NCBI GenBank assembly: GCA_014843695.1
Contig: CM026391.1
Coordinates: 36,583,064 to 36,647,063 of the forward strand
From: Archivesica marissinica
Lineage: Eukaryota; Mollusca; Bivalvia; Venerida; Vesicomyidae
DNA: 64,000 nt
Direction of reading: 5' to 3'
Part shown: piece by piece, positions 25,201 through 39,000 of the stretch
Layout of the letters: every line of letters starts with the position of its first letter
How positions within the stretch are numbered: position 1 is the stretch's first letter
The notes under the pieces: model-generated
Seen by the model: the letters and a program-made list of their open reading frames with translations, nothing else
What the model was told of the DNA's origin: nothing
Database searches by the model: none
Made by a program: the position numbers and the translations under genes

Positions 25201-28200
25201 ATCTAAACTTCATGACAGTTTATGCAATGGTAGGTATTCAATCTAAAACATGACAGTTTATGCAATGGTAAGTATTCAATCTAAAACATGACAGTTTATC
25301 CAATGATAAGTATTCAATCTAAACATCATGACAGTTTATGAAATGGTAGGTATTCAATCTAAGCTTCATGACAGTATATGCACCGGTAAGTATTCAATCA
25401 AAAACATGACAGTTTATGCAATTGTAAGTATTCAATCTAAAACATGACAGTTTATGCAATAGTAAGTATTCAATCAAAACTTCATGACCGTATATGCAAT
25501 GGTAAGTATTCAATCTTAAACATGACAGTTGATGAAATGGTAAGTATTTAATCTAAAACATGACAGTTCATGCAATGGTAAGTATTCAATCTAAACTTCA
25601 TGACAGTATATGCAATGACAAGTATTCAATCTAAAACATGACAGTTTATGCAATGGTAAATATTCAATCTTAGCATCATGAGAGTTCATGCAATGGTAAG
25701 TATTCAATCTAAAACATGCCAGTTTATGCAATGGTAAGTATTCAATCTAAACTTCATGACAGTATATGCAATGGTAAGTATTCAATCTAAAACATGACAG
25801 TTTATGCAATGGTAAGTATATCCTACTCTGCATCATGACAGTATATGCAATGGTAAGTATTCAATCTAAAACATGGCAATTTATGCAAAGGTAAGTATTC
25901 AATCTAAAACATGAGAGTTTATGCAATGGTAAGTATTCAATCTAAAACATGGCAATTTATGCAAAGGTAAGTATTCAATCTAAACTTCATGACATTTTAT
26001 GCAATGGTAAGTATTCAATCTAAACCATGACAGTTTATGCAATGGTACGTATTCAATCTAAACCTCATGATAGTTTATGCAATGGTAAGTATTCAATCTA
26101 AAACATGACAGTTTATGCAATTGTAAGTATTCAATCTAAAACATGATAGTTTATGCAATGGTAAGTATTCAATCTAAAACATGCCAGTTTATGCAATGGT
26201 AAGTATTCAATCTAAAACATGACAGTTTATGCAATGGTAAGTATTCAATCTTAGCATCATGACAGTTTATGCAATGGTAGGTATTCAATCAAAACTTCAT
26301 GTCAGTATATGCAATGATAAGTATTCAATCTAAAACATGACAGTTTATGCAATGACAATGGTAAGTATATCCTACTCTGCATCATGACAGTTTATGCAAT
26401 GGTAAGTATTCAATCTAAACATCATGACAGTTTATGCAATGGTAAGTATTCAATCTAAAACATGAGAGTTTATGCAATGGTAAGTATTCAATCTAAAACA
26501 TGGCAATTTATGCAATGGTAAGTATTCAATCTAAACTTCATGACATTTTATGCAATGGTAAGTATTCAATCTAAACCATGACAGTTTATGCAATGGTACG
26601 TATTCAATCTAAACTTCATGATAGTTTATGCAATGGTAAGTATTCAATCTTAGCCTCATGACAGTTTATGCAAAGGTAAGTATTCAATCTAAAACATGCC
26701 AGTTTATGCAATGGTAAGTATTCAATCTAAACCTCATGACAGTTTATGCAATGGTAAGTATTCAATCTTAGCCTCATGACAGTTTATGCAAAGGTAAGTA
26801 TTCAATCTTAGCCTCATGACAGTTTATGCAAAGGTAAGTATTCAATCTAAAACATGACAGTATTTTATGCAATGGTAAGTATTCAATCTAAAACATGACA
26901 GTTTATGCAATGGTAAGTATTCAATCTAAAACATGACAGTTTATGCAATGGTAAGTATTCAATCTAAACCTCATGACAGTTTATGCAATGGTAAGTATTC
27001 AATCTAAACCTCATGACAGTTTATGCAATGGTAAGTATTCAATCTAAACTTCATGACAGTATATGCAATGACAAGTATTCAATCTAAAACATGACAGTTT
27101 ATGCAATGGTAAGTATTCAATCTTAGCATCATGAGAGTTGATGCAATGGTAAGTATTCAATCTAAAACATGCCAGTTTATGCAATGGTAAGTATTCAATC
27201 TAAACTTCATGACAGTTTATGCAATGGTAAGTATACAATGTAAACATCATGACAGTTTATGCAATGGTAAGTATTCAATCTAAAACATTACAGTTTATGC
27301 AATGGTAAGTATTCAATCTAAACATCATGACATTTTATGCAATTGTAAGTATTCAATCTAAAACATGACAGTTTATGCAATGGTAAGTATTCAATCTAAT
27401 CTTCATGGCAGTATATGCAATGGTAAGTATTCAATCTTAAACATGACAGTTGATGCAATGGTAAGTATTCAATGTAAACAGCATGACAGTTTATGCAATG
27501 GTAAGTATTCAATCTAAAACATGACAGTTCATGCAATGGTAAGTATTCAATCTAAATATCATGACAGTTTATGCAATGGTAAGTATTCAATCTAAACTTC
27601 ATGACAGTATATGCAATGACAAGTATTCAATCTAAAACTTGACAGTTTATGCAATGGTAAGTATTCAATCTTAGCATCATGAGAGTTGATGCAATGGTAA
27701 GTATTCAATCTAAAACATGACAGTTTATTCAATGGTAAGTATTCAATCTAAACCATGACAGTTTATGCAATGGTACGTATTCAATCTAAACTTCATTATA
27801 GTTTATGCAATGGTAAGTATTCAATCTAAAACATGACAGTTTATGCAATTGTAAGTATTCAATCTAAAACATGACAGTTTATGCAATGGTAAGTATTCAA
27901 TCTAAAACATGCAAGTTTATGCAATGGTAAGTATTCAATCTAAACTTCATGACAGTATATGCAATGGTAAGTATTCAATCTTAAACATGACAGTTGGTGC
28001 AATGGTAAGGATACAATCCAAAACATGACAGTTTATGCAATGGTAAGTATTCAATCTAAAACATGACAGTTTATGCAATTATAAGTATTCAATCTAAGCA
28101 TCATGTCAGTTTATGAAATGTTAAGTATTCAATCTAAGCTTCATGACAGTATATGCAATGGTAAGTATTCAATCTTAACATCATGACAGTTGATGCAATG

Positions 28201-31200
28201 GTAAGTATGCAATCTAAACATCATGACATTTTATGCAATTGTAAGTATTCAATCTAAAACATGACAGTTTATGCAATGGTAAGTATTCAATCTTAACATC
28301 ATGACAGTTTATGCAATGGTAAGTATTCAATCTAATCTTCATTGTAGTATATGCAATGGTAAGTATTCAATCTTAAACATGACAACAAAAACAAAAACAC
28401 AACAACAAAAACAAAAACACAACAACAAAAACAACAAACAACAACAAAAACAAAAAACAACAACAAAAACAACAAACAACAACAAAAACAACAACCAACA
28501 ACAAAAACACAACCAACAACAAAACAAAAAACATGACAGTTGATGCAATGGTAAGTATTCAATGTAAACAGCATGACAGTTTATGCAATGGTAAGTATTC
28601 AATGTAAACAGCATGACAGTTTATGCAATGGTAAGTATTCAATCTAAATGTCATGACAGTTTATGCAATGGTAAGTATTCAATGTAAACAGCATGACAGT
28701 ATATGCAATGATAAGTATTCAATCTAAAGCATGACAATTTATGCAATGGTAAGTATTCAATCTCAACTTCATCACAGTTTATGCAATGGTAAGTATTCAT
28801 TCTCAACTTCATGACAGTTTATTCAATGGTAGGTATTCAATATAAAAATTGACAGTTTATGCAATTGTAAGTATTCAATCTAAAACATGACAGATTATGC
28901 AATGGTAAGTATTCAATCTTAACATTATGACAGTATATGCAATGGTCAGTATTCAATCAAAACTTCATGACCGTATATGCAATGGTAAGTATTCAATCTT
29001 AAACATGACAGTTGATGCAATGGTAAGTATTCAATCTAAAACATGACAGTTTATGCAATGGTAAGTATTCAATCTAAACATCATGACAATTTATGCAATG
29101 GTAAGTATTCAATCTAAACTTCATGACAGTATATGCAATGATAAGTATTCAATCTAAAACATGACAGTTTATGCAATGGTAAGTATTCAATCTTAGCATC
29201 ATGAGAGTTTATGCAATTGTAAGTATTCAATCTAAAACATGCCAGTTTATGCAATGGTAAGTATTCAATCTAAACTTCATGACAGTATATGCAATGGTAA
29301 GTATTCAATCTAAAACATGACAGTTTATGAAATGGTAAGTATTCAATCTAAAACATGGCAGTTTATGCAATGTACGTATTCAATCTAAACTTCATGACAG
29401 TTTATGCAATGATAAGTATTCAATCTAAACTTCATGACAGTTTATGCAATGGTAAGTATTCAATGTAAACATCATGAAAGTTTATGCAATGGTAAGTATT
29501 CAATCTAAACCTCATGACATTATATGCAATGGTAAGTATTCAATATAAAACATGACAGTTTATGCAATTGTAAGTATTCAATCTAACAAATGACAGTTTA
29601 TGCAATGTTAAGTATTCAATCTAAACTTCATGACAGTATATGCAATGGTAAGTATTCAATCTTAAACATGACAGTTGATGCAATGGTAAGTATTCAATCT
29701 AAAACATGACAGTTTATGCAATGGTAAGTATTCAATCTAAGCAACATGACAGTGTATGCAATGGTAAGTATTCAATCTAAAACATGACAGTTTATGCAAT
29801 GGTAAGTATTCAATCTTAACATCATGACAGTTTATGCAATGGTATGTATTCAATCTAAAACATGCCAGTTTAAGCAATGGTAAGTATTCAATCTAATGTT
29901 CATGACAGTATATGTAATGGTAAGTATTCAATCTAAAACATGACAGTTTATGCAATGGTAAGTATTCAATCTAAAACATGACAGTTTATGCAATGATAAG
30001 TATTCAATCTAACACATGACAGTTTATGCAATGGTAAGTATTCAATATTAACATCATGACAGTTTTTGCAATGGTAAGTATTCAATCTAATCTTCATGAC
30101 AGTATATGCAATGGAAAGTATTCAATCTTAAACATGACAGTTGATGCAATGGTACGTATTCAATCTAAATATCATGACAGTTTATGCAATGGTAAGTATT
30201 CAATCTAAACTTCATCACAGTATATGCAATGATAAGTATTCAATCTAAAACATGACAGTTTATGCAATGGTAAGTATTCAATCTTAGCATCATGACAGTT
30301 TATGCAATGGTAACTATTCAATCTACATTTCATGACAGTATATGCAATGGTAAGTATTCAATCTAAATCATGACAGTTTATGCAATGGTAAGTATTCAAT
30401 CTAAACTTCATGACAGTATATGCAATGGTAAGTATTCAATCTTAAACATGACAGTTGATGCAATGGTAAGTATTCATTCTAAATATCATGACAGTTTATG
30501 CAATGGTAAGTATTCAATCTAAACTTCATGACAGTATATGCAATGATAAGTATTCAATCTAAAACATGACAGTTTATGCAATGGCAAGTATTCAATCTTA
30601 GCATCATGACAGTTTATGCAATGGTAAGTATTCAATCTACACTTCATGACAGTATATGCAATGGTATGTATTCAATCTAAACTTCATGACAGTATATGCA
30701 ATGGTAAGTATTCAATCTTAAACATGACAGTTGATGCAATGGTAAGTATTCAATCTAAAACATGACAGTTTATGCAATGGTAAGTATTCAATCTAAGCAA
30801 CATGACAGTGTATGCAATGGTAAGTATTCAATCTAAAACATGACAGTTTATGCAATGGTAAGTATTCAATCTTAACATCATGACAGTTTATGCAATGGTA
30901 TGTATTCAATCTAAAACATGCCAGTTTAAGCAATGGTAAGTATTCAATCAAAAGGTCATGACAGTATATGTAATGGTAAGTATTCAATCTAAAACATGAC
31001 AGTTTATGCAATGGTAAGTATTCAATCTAAAACATGGAAGTTTATGCAATGGTAAGTATTCAATCTAAACATCATGACAGTTTATGCAATGGTAAGTATA
31101 CAATGCAAACATCATGACAGTTTATGCAATGATAAGTATTCAATCTAACACATGACAGTTTATGCAATGGTAAGTATTCAATATTAACATCATGACAGTT

Positions 31201-34200
31201 TTTGCAATGGTAAGTATTCAATCTAATCTTCATGACAGTATATGCAATGGTAAGTATTCAATCTTAAACATGACAGTTGATGCAATGGTACGTATTCAAT
31301 CTAAATATCATGACAGTTTATGCAATGGTAAGTATTCAATCTAAACTTCATGACAGTATATGCAATGATAAGTATTCAATCTAAAACATGACAGTTTATG
31401 CAATGGTAAGTATTCAATCTTAGCATCATGACAGTTTATGCAATGGTAAGTATTCAATCTACACTTCATGACAGTATATGCAATGGTAAGTATTCAATCT
31501 AAAACAAGACAGTTTATGCAATGGTAAGTATTCAATCTAAACTTCATGACAGTATATGCAATGGTAAGTATTCAATTTTAAACATGACAGTTGATGCAAT
31601 GGTAAGTATTCATTCTAAATATCATGACAGTTTATGCAATGGTAAGTATTCAATCTAAACTTAATGACAGTATATGCAATGATAAGTATTCAATCTAAAA
31701 CATGACAGTATATGCAATGGTAAGTATTCAATCTTAGCATCATGACAGTTTATGCAATGGTAAGTATTCAATCTACACTTCATGACAGTATATGCAATGG
31801 TAAGTATTCAATCTAAAACATGACAGTTTATGCAATGGTAAGTATTCAATCTTAACATCATGACAGTTTATGCAATGGTAAGTATTCAATCTAAAACATG
31901 CCAGTTTATGCAATGGTAAGTATTCGATCTAAAACATGACAGTATATGCAATGGTACGTATTCAATCTAAACTTCATGACAGTATATGTAATGGTAAATA
32001 TTAAATCTAAAACATGACAGTTTATGCAATGGTAAGAATTCAATCTAAAACATCATGACGGTTTATGAATGGTAGGTATTCAATCTAAGCTTCATGACAG
32101 TATATGCAATGGTAAGTATTCAATCTAAACATCATGACGGTTTATGAATGGTAGGTATTCAATCTAAGCTTCATGACAGTATATGCAATGGTAAGTATTC
32201 AATCAAAAACATGACAGTTTATGCAATTGTAAGTATTCAATCTAAAACATGACAGTTTATTCAATGGTAAGTATTCAATCTTAACATCATGACAGTTTAT
32301 GCAATGGTAAGTATTCAATCTAATCTTCATGACAGTATATGCAATGGTAAGTATTCAATCTAAAAGATGACAGTTTATGCAATGCTAAGTATTCAATCTA
32401 AAACATGGCAGTTTATGCAATGGTAAGTATTCAATCTAAGCATCATGACAGTATATGCAATGGTAAGTATTCAATCTACACTTCATGACATTATATGCAA
32501 TGGTAAGTATTCAATCTAAAACATGACAGTGTATGCAATGGTAAGTATTCAATCTTAAACATGACAGTTTATGCAATGGTAAGTATTCAATCTTAAACAT
32601 GACAGTTGATGCAATGGTAAGTAATCAATCTAAAACATGACAGTTTATGCAATGGTAAGTATTCAATCTAAACATCATGACAGTTTATGCAATGGTAAGT
32701 ATTGAATCTATACTTCATGACAGTATATGCAATGGTAAGTATTCAATCTAAAACATGACAGTTTATGCAATGGTAAGTATTCAATCTAAAACATGCCAGT
32801 TTATGCAATGGTAAGTATTCAATCTAATCTTCATGACAGTATATGCAATGGTAAGTATTCAATCTAAAACATGACAGTTTATGCAATGGTAAGTATTCAA
32901 TGTAAACATCATGACAGTTTATGCAATGGTAAGTATACAATGTAACCATCATTACAGTCTATGCAATGGTAAGTATTCAATCTAGAACATGGCAGTTTAT
33001 GCAATGGTAATTTTTCAATGTAAACATCATGACAGTCTATGCAATGGTAAGTATTCAATCTAAAACATGTCAGTTTATGCAATGATAAGTATTCAATCTA
33101 AACATCATGACAGTTTATGCAATGGTAAGTATACAATGCAAACATCATGACAGTCTATGCAATGGTAAGTATTCAATCTAAAACATGACAGTTTATACAA
33201 TGGTAAGTATTCAATCTAAAACATGGCAGCTTATGCAATAGTAAGTATTCAATCTAAACGTCATGACAGTTTATGCAATGGTAAGTATTCAATCTAAAAC
33301 ATGACAGTTTATGTAATGGTAAGTATTCAATGTAAAATATGACAGTTTATGCAATGGTAAGTATTCATTGTAAACACCATGACAGTTTATGCAATGGTAC
33401 GTATTCAATCTAAACCTCATGACATTATATGCAATGGTAAGTATTCAATCTAAAACATGACAGTTTATGCAATGGTAAGTATTCAATCTTAAACATGACA
33501 GTTTATGCAATGGTAAGTATTCAATCTTAAACATGACAGTTGATGCAATGGTAAGTAATCAATCTAAAACATGACAGTTTATGCAATGGTTAGTATTCAA
33601 TCTAAACATCATGACAGTTTATGTAATGGTAAGTATTGAATCTAAACTTCATGACAGTATATGCAATGGTAAGTATTCAATTTAAAACATGACAGTTTAT
33701 GCAATGGTAAGTATTCAATCTAAAACATGCCAGTTTATGCAATGGTAAGTATTCAATCTAATCTTCCTGACAGTATATGCAATTGTAAGTATTCAATCTA
33801 AAACATGACAGTTTATGCAATGGTAAGTATTCAATGTAAACATCATGACAGTTTATGCAATGGTAAGTATTCAATCTAAAACATGGCAGTTTATGCAATG
33901 GTAAGTATTCAATCTAACAAATGACAGTTTATGCAATGGTAAGTATTCAATCTAAAACATGACAGTTTATGCAATGGTAAGTATTCAATCTAAAACATGG
34001 CAGCTTATGCAATTGTAAGTATTCAATCTAAACATCATGACAGTTTATGCAATGGTAAGTATTCAATCTAAAACATGAGAGTTTATGCAATGGTAAGTAT
34101 TCAATCTAAAACATGAGAGTTTATGCAATGGTAAGTATTCAATCTAAACTTCATGACAGTTTATGCAATGGTAAGTATTCAATGTAAAACATGACAGTTT

Positions 34201-34646
34201 ATGCAATGGTAAGTATTCAATGTAAAACATGAAAGTTTATGCAATGGTAAGTATTCAATCTAAACTTCATGACAGTTTATGCAATGGTAAGTATTCAATC
34301 TACACTTCATGACAGTTTATGCAATGGTAAGTATTCAATGTATGCAGAATGATAGTTTATGTAATGGTAAGTATTCAATGTAAAACATGACAGTTTATGC
34401 AATGGTAAGTATTCAATGTAAACATCATGACAGTTTATGCAATGGTAAGTATTCAATCTACACTTCATGACAGTTTATGCAATGGTAAGTATTCAATGTA
34501 TGCAGCATGATAGTTTATGTAATGGTAAGTATTCAATGTAAAACATGACAGTTTATGCAATGGTAAGTATTCAATGTAAACATCATGACAGTTTATGCAA
34601 TGGTAAGTATTCAATCTATAACATGACAGTTTATGCAATGGTAAGT
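22264..34646. repeat. Array F: 38/40-bp satellite with a splice-donor-like core, about 317 units
   Basis: The unit is catgacagtttatgcaatgg then taagtattcaatctaaaa, 38 bp, or 40 bp when it ends aaacttcatg or aaacatcatg. The two length classes are intermixed throughout. Nearly every unit holds ggtaagtatt, a perfect match to the first six bases of the 5' splice consensus on the plus strand. The right edge breaks off inside this motif (gtaagt at 34641-34646). One unit is interrupted by a simple repeat at 28384-28530. Confidence 0.95.
28384..28530. repeat. AAC/AAAAAC-rich simple repeat inside array F
   Basis: About 147 bp of aacaacaaaaacaaaaac-type sequence with only A and C on this strand. It sits between aaacatgaca and acatgacagttgatg, so it appears to have grown from, or inserted into, the aacatgaca part of one array F unit. 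No target-site duplication beyond the repeat unit itself could be discerned. Confidence 0.9.
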
Positions 34647-35978
34647 CAAATACTGACTTATGTCTGGAAAATATGCTAAAATCTTATAACAACAAGTTTT
34701 GTTGTAAAACAACAAATAAATTGCCTATTAAATACATAGTAAAATGTAAAAACATACAGTCTGTTCTTTTATATTTCCAATCTTTCATTTCTTCTGATAC
34801 CATATCCACTGGTATTCAAATCAGCCTGAAACACACCAAGAATATTCAGTGCTCATCTGTGAATAACGTCACTGTGTTTACACACTGTATTCCTCCGCCA
34901 AATAATACAGTATACCAACTTTCAGTTTGCAATTGCCTGAATTCTTATACCACATCTGTTCTACACATCAACTAGTCTGAAGTCTTCTCAAGTCAAATAA
35001 TTTCTCAAAAAACACAAAACTATACACTGCCTGTCATGAAAATCATTTTTTACCAAAAAGAAAAATGAACTAATTAGTTATTTGGACTACATTCGACTAC
35101 TTCTACATAGTACTTCTGCCTATGTACTTATATACAACCTCTATATAAACATCAACTGGTATTGCCCAATAATTCGGCCATGACCATGCCGTGGCCATTT
35201 TAAGATTATCTCTGATTAGTTATGCTTCAATTAAGTAGGCACGTACATAATATAAATCAAAAACATCCAGAATATTGATATCACTACACTGTAGTCTGCA
35301 ATGTATTTTAGAACCACGTATTTACCTTTGCATACTCGCAAATAACGGTAATAACCAGCTCTAATCGACCTGGCCAGAAGCGACGGCTCGCGTAGCTAGC
35401 ATTACGGTAACGCGAGTTGATAAAGTTGACGTTTGATCTTTTTTTTCGCTTACCGGAAGCTTGGGTTGCCGGAAAGTGCTATCATCTCAATAGGGATACG
35501 GAAGAGATTAACTGACGCATAGAAACGAAAACGAGGTACAGTGGGGTTTCCCTGTTCTAATGTATACGGGTAATTATGGTTTTGGCTTTGTTTATAGCAG
35601 AACATCTACAATATTATGGTACAGTGTAAACATTGTTTAGCAAATAAAATGCATGCCCAGTGAACGAAGGTAATTAACACATAGCTTGAACTATTTTCTT
35701 TTCAATAATCGCAATTGAAAAAGCCTGTGTTGAGTCGAAAAGAAAGAAAATGGCAGCCAATTTTTAAAGAACGCTTATAAAGTAAGTGCTATATATATAA
35801 TTATGTAATTTACATGTTGCACATTTTTTTAAACTTCATACTACAAAATCGTTTCATGGATTTCCTAGTTCTGGTTTAATGTTTATAATAATAACATGTA
35901 CAATAATATAATCGTTGCTGTATTACACAGTAGAAATAATAACAACAGTATGCTCTATATATAATGGTCCATACGTAT
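34647..35978. other. 1.3-kb island with a CpG-containing patch
   Basis: The island carries an open frame of 100 codons at 34673-34975 (+) with no recognised domain and AT-rich composition, so no gene is called. The patch 35380-35520 is locally richer in CpG, has an inverted pair ctcgcgta/taacgcgag (35387-35416), and two GGAA-core motifs, taccggaagc (35451) and gccggaaagt (35468), that look like ETS-factor sites. A promoter is possible but unsupported by any downstream exon. Confidence 0.35.
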
Positions 35979-36050
35979 CAGGGCGGTGGTTCTACCCTGG
36001 TGTCCTCCCATGCCTGCTCGGAGGGAACGCGTGTTCTTCCTCCACCAATT
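35979..36050 (+). mobile_element. SINE-D copy 1, body fragment abutting array G
   Basis: The sequence gggcggtggttctaccctgg then tgtcctcc, a short divergent middle, and gttcttcctccaccaat matches, in order, the minus-strand body of SINE-D copy 2 near 53955-54045. The head is missing, and the 3' part is replaced at 36051 by the first unit of array G. Confidence 0.75.
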
Positions 36051-39000
36051 TGTATGTTAACCTAGATCTATGTATGTGTATGTTAACCTAGATCTATGTA
36101 TTTGTATGTTAACCTAGATCTATGTATGTGTATGTTAACCTAGATCTATGTATTTGTATGTTAACCTAGATCTATGTATTTGTATGTTAACCTAGATCTA
36201 TGTATTTGTATGTTAACCTAGATCTATGTATTTGTATGTTAACCTAGATCTATGTATGTGTATGTTAACCTAGATCTATGTATTTGTATGTTAACCTATA
36301 TATATGTATGTGCATGTTAACCTAGATATATGTATGTATATGTTAACCTAGATCTATGTATTTGTATGTTAACCTATATCTATGTATGTGTATGTTAACC
36401 TAGATCTATGTATTTGTATGTTAACCTATATCTATGTATGTGTATGTTAACCTATATCTATGTATGTGCATGTTAACCTAGATCTATGTATGTGTTTGTT
36501 AACCTAGATCTATGTATGTGTATGTTAACCTAGATATATGTATGTGTATGTTAACATAGATATATGTATGTGTATGTTAACCTAGATCTATGTATGTGTA
36601 TGCTAACCTAGATCTATGTATGTGTATGTAAACCTAAATCTATGTATGTGTATGTTAACCTATATCTATGTATGTGTATGTTAACCTAGATCTATGTACG
36701 TTTATGTTAACCTAAATCTAGGTATGTGTATGTTAACCTAGATCTATGTATGTGTATGTGAACCTAGATATATGTATGTGCATGCATGTTAACATAGATA
36801 TATGAATGTATATGTTAACCTAGATATATGTATGTGCATGCATGTTAACCTAGATATATGTATTTGTATGTTAACATAGATATATGTATGTGTATGTTAA
36901 CCTTGATATATGAATGTGTCTGTTAACCTAGATATATGTATGTGTATGTTAACCTAGATATAGGTATGTGTATGTGTATGTTAACCTAGATGTATGTATG
37001 AGTATTTTAACCTAGATATATGTATGTGTTTGTTAGCCAGATATATGTATGTATATGTTAACCTAAATATATATATGTGCATGTTAACCTAGATATATGT
37101 ATGTGTTTGTTAGCCAGATATATGTATGTATATGTTAACCTAAATATATATATGTGCATGTTAACCTAGATATATGTATGTTTATGTTAACCTAGATATA
37201 TGTATGTGCATGTTAACATAGATATATGTATGTATGTGTTAACCTGGAAATATGTATGTGTATGTTTACCTAGATATATGTATGTGCATGTTAACCTAGA
37301 TATATGTATGTATATGTTAACCTAGATATATGTATGTGCATGTTAACCTAGATATATGTATGTGTATGTTAACCTAGATATATGTATGTGCATGTTAACC
37401 TAGATATAGGTATGTGTATGTGTATGTTAACCTAGATGTATGTATGAGTATTTTAACCTAGATATATGTATGTGTTTGTTAGCCAGATATATGTATGTAT
37501 ATGTTAACCTAAATATATATATGTGCATGTTAACCTAGATATATGTATGTGTTTGTTAGCCAGATATATGTATGTATATGTTAACCTAAATATATATATG
37601 TGCATGTTAACCTAGATATATGTATGTTTATGTTAACCTAGATATATGTATGTGCATGTTAACCTAGATATATGTATGTATGTGTTAACCTGAAAACCAG
37701 ATATATGTATGTGTATGTTAACCTAGATATATGTATGTGTATGTTAACCTAGATATATGTATGTATATGTTAACCTAGATATATGTATGTGTATGTTAAC
37801 CTAGATATATGTATGTGTATGTTAACCTAGATATATGTATGTGCATGTTAACCTAGATATATGTATGTATATGTTAACCTAGATATTGTATGTTGTTAAC
37901 CTATATATGTATGTATATGTTAACATAGATATATGTATGTGTATGTTAACCTAGATATATTTATGTTGCATGTTAATCTAGATATATGTAGGTGTATGTT
38001 AACCTAGATATATGTATGTGTATCGTAACCTAGATATATGTATGTGTTGTGCATGTTAACCTAGATATATGTATGTGTATGTTAACCTAGATATATGAAT
38101 GTGTCTGTTAACCTAGATATATGTATGTGTATGTTAACCTAGATATATGTATGTGTATGTGTATGTTAACCAGATATATGTATGTATATGTTAACCTAGA
38201 TATATGTATGTGTATGTTAACCTAGATATATGTATGTGTTTTAGCCAGATATATGTATGTATATTTAACCTAAATATATATATGTATGTGTTAACCTAGA
38301 TATATGTATGTGCATGTTAACCTAGATATATGTATGTATGTGTTAACCTGGAAATATGTATGTGTATGTTAACCTAGATAAATGTATGTGCATGTTAACC
38401 TAGATATATATATGTGTATGTTAACCTAGATATATGTATGTATATGTTAACCTAGATATATGTATGTGAATGTTAACCTAGATATATGTATGTACATGTT
38501 AACCTAGATATATGTATGTATATGTTAACCTAGATATATGTATGTGCAATTTAACCTATAAATATGTATGTGTATGTTAACCTAGATATATGTGTGTGCA
38601 TGTTAACCTAGATATATGTATGTGTATGTTAACCTAGATCTATGTATGTGCATGTTAACCTAGATCTATATATGTGTATGTTAACCTAGATATATGTATG
38701 TGATGCATGTTAACCTAGATATATGTATGTGTATGTTAACCTAGATATATGTATGTGTATGTTAACCTAGATATATGTATGTGTATGTGCATGTTAACCT
38801 AGATATATGTATGGGTATGTTAACCTAGATATATGTATGTGTATGTTACCCTAGATATATGTATGTGTATGTTAACCTAGATATATGTATGTGTATGTTA
38901 ACCTAGATATATGTATGTGTATGTTAACATAGATATATGTATGGGTATGTTAACCTAGATATATGTATGTTTATGTGCATGTTAACCTAGATATATGTAT

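Noticed and set aside
22264..34646. A CRISPR array
   Set aside because: There are no distinct spacers; whole units are repeated with point variants, and the host is eukaryotic.
34673..34975. A 100-codon gene
   Set aside because: AT-rich, no domain, no flanking splice sites or partner; length is compatible with chance.
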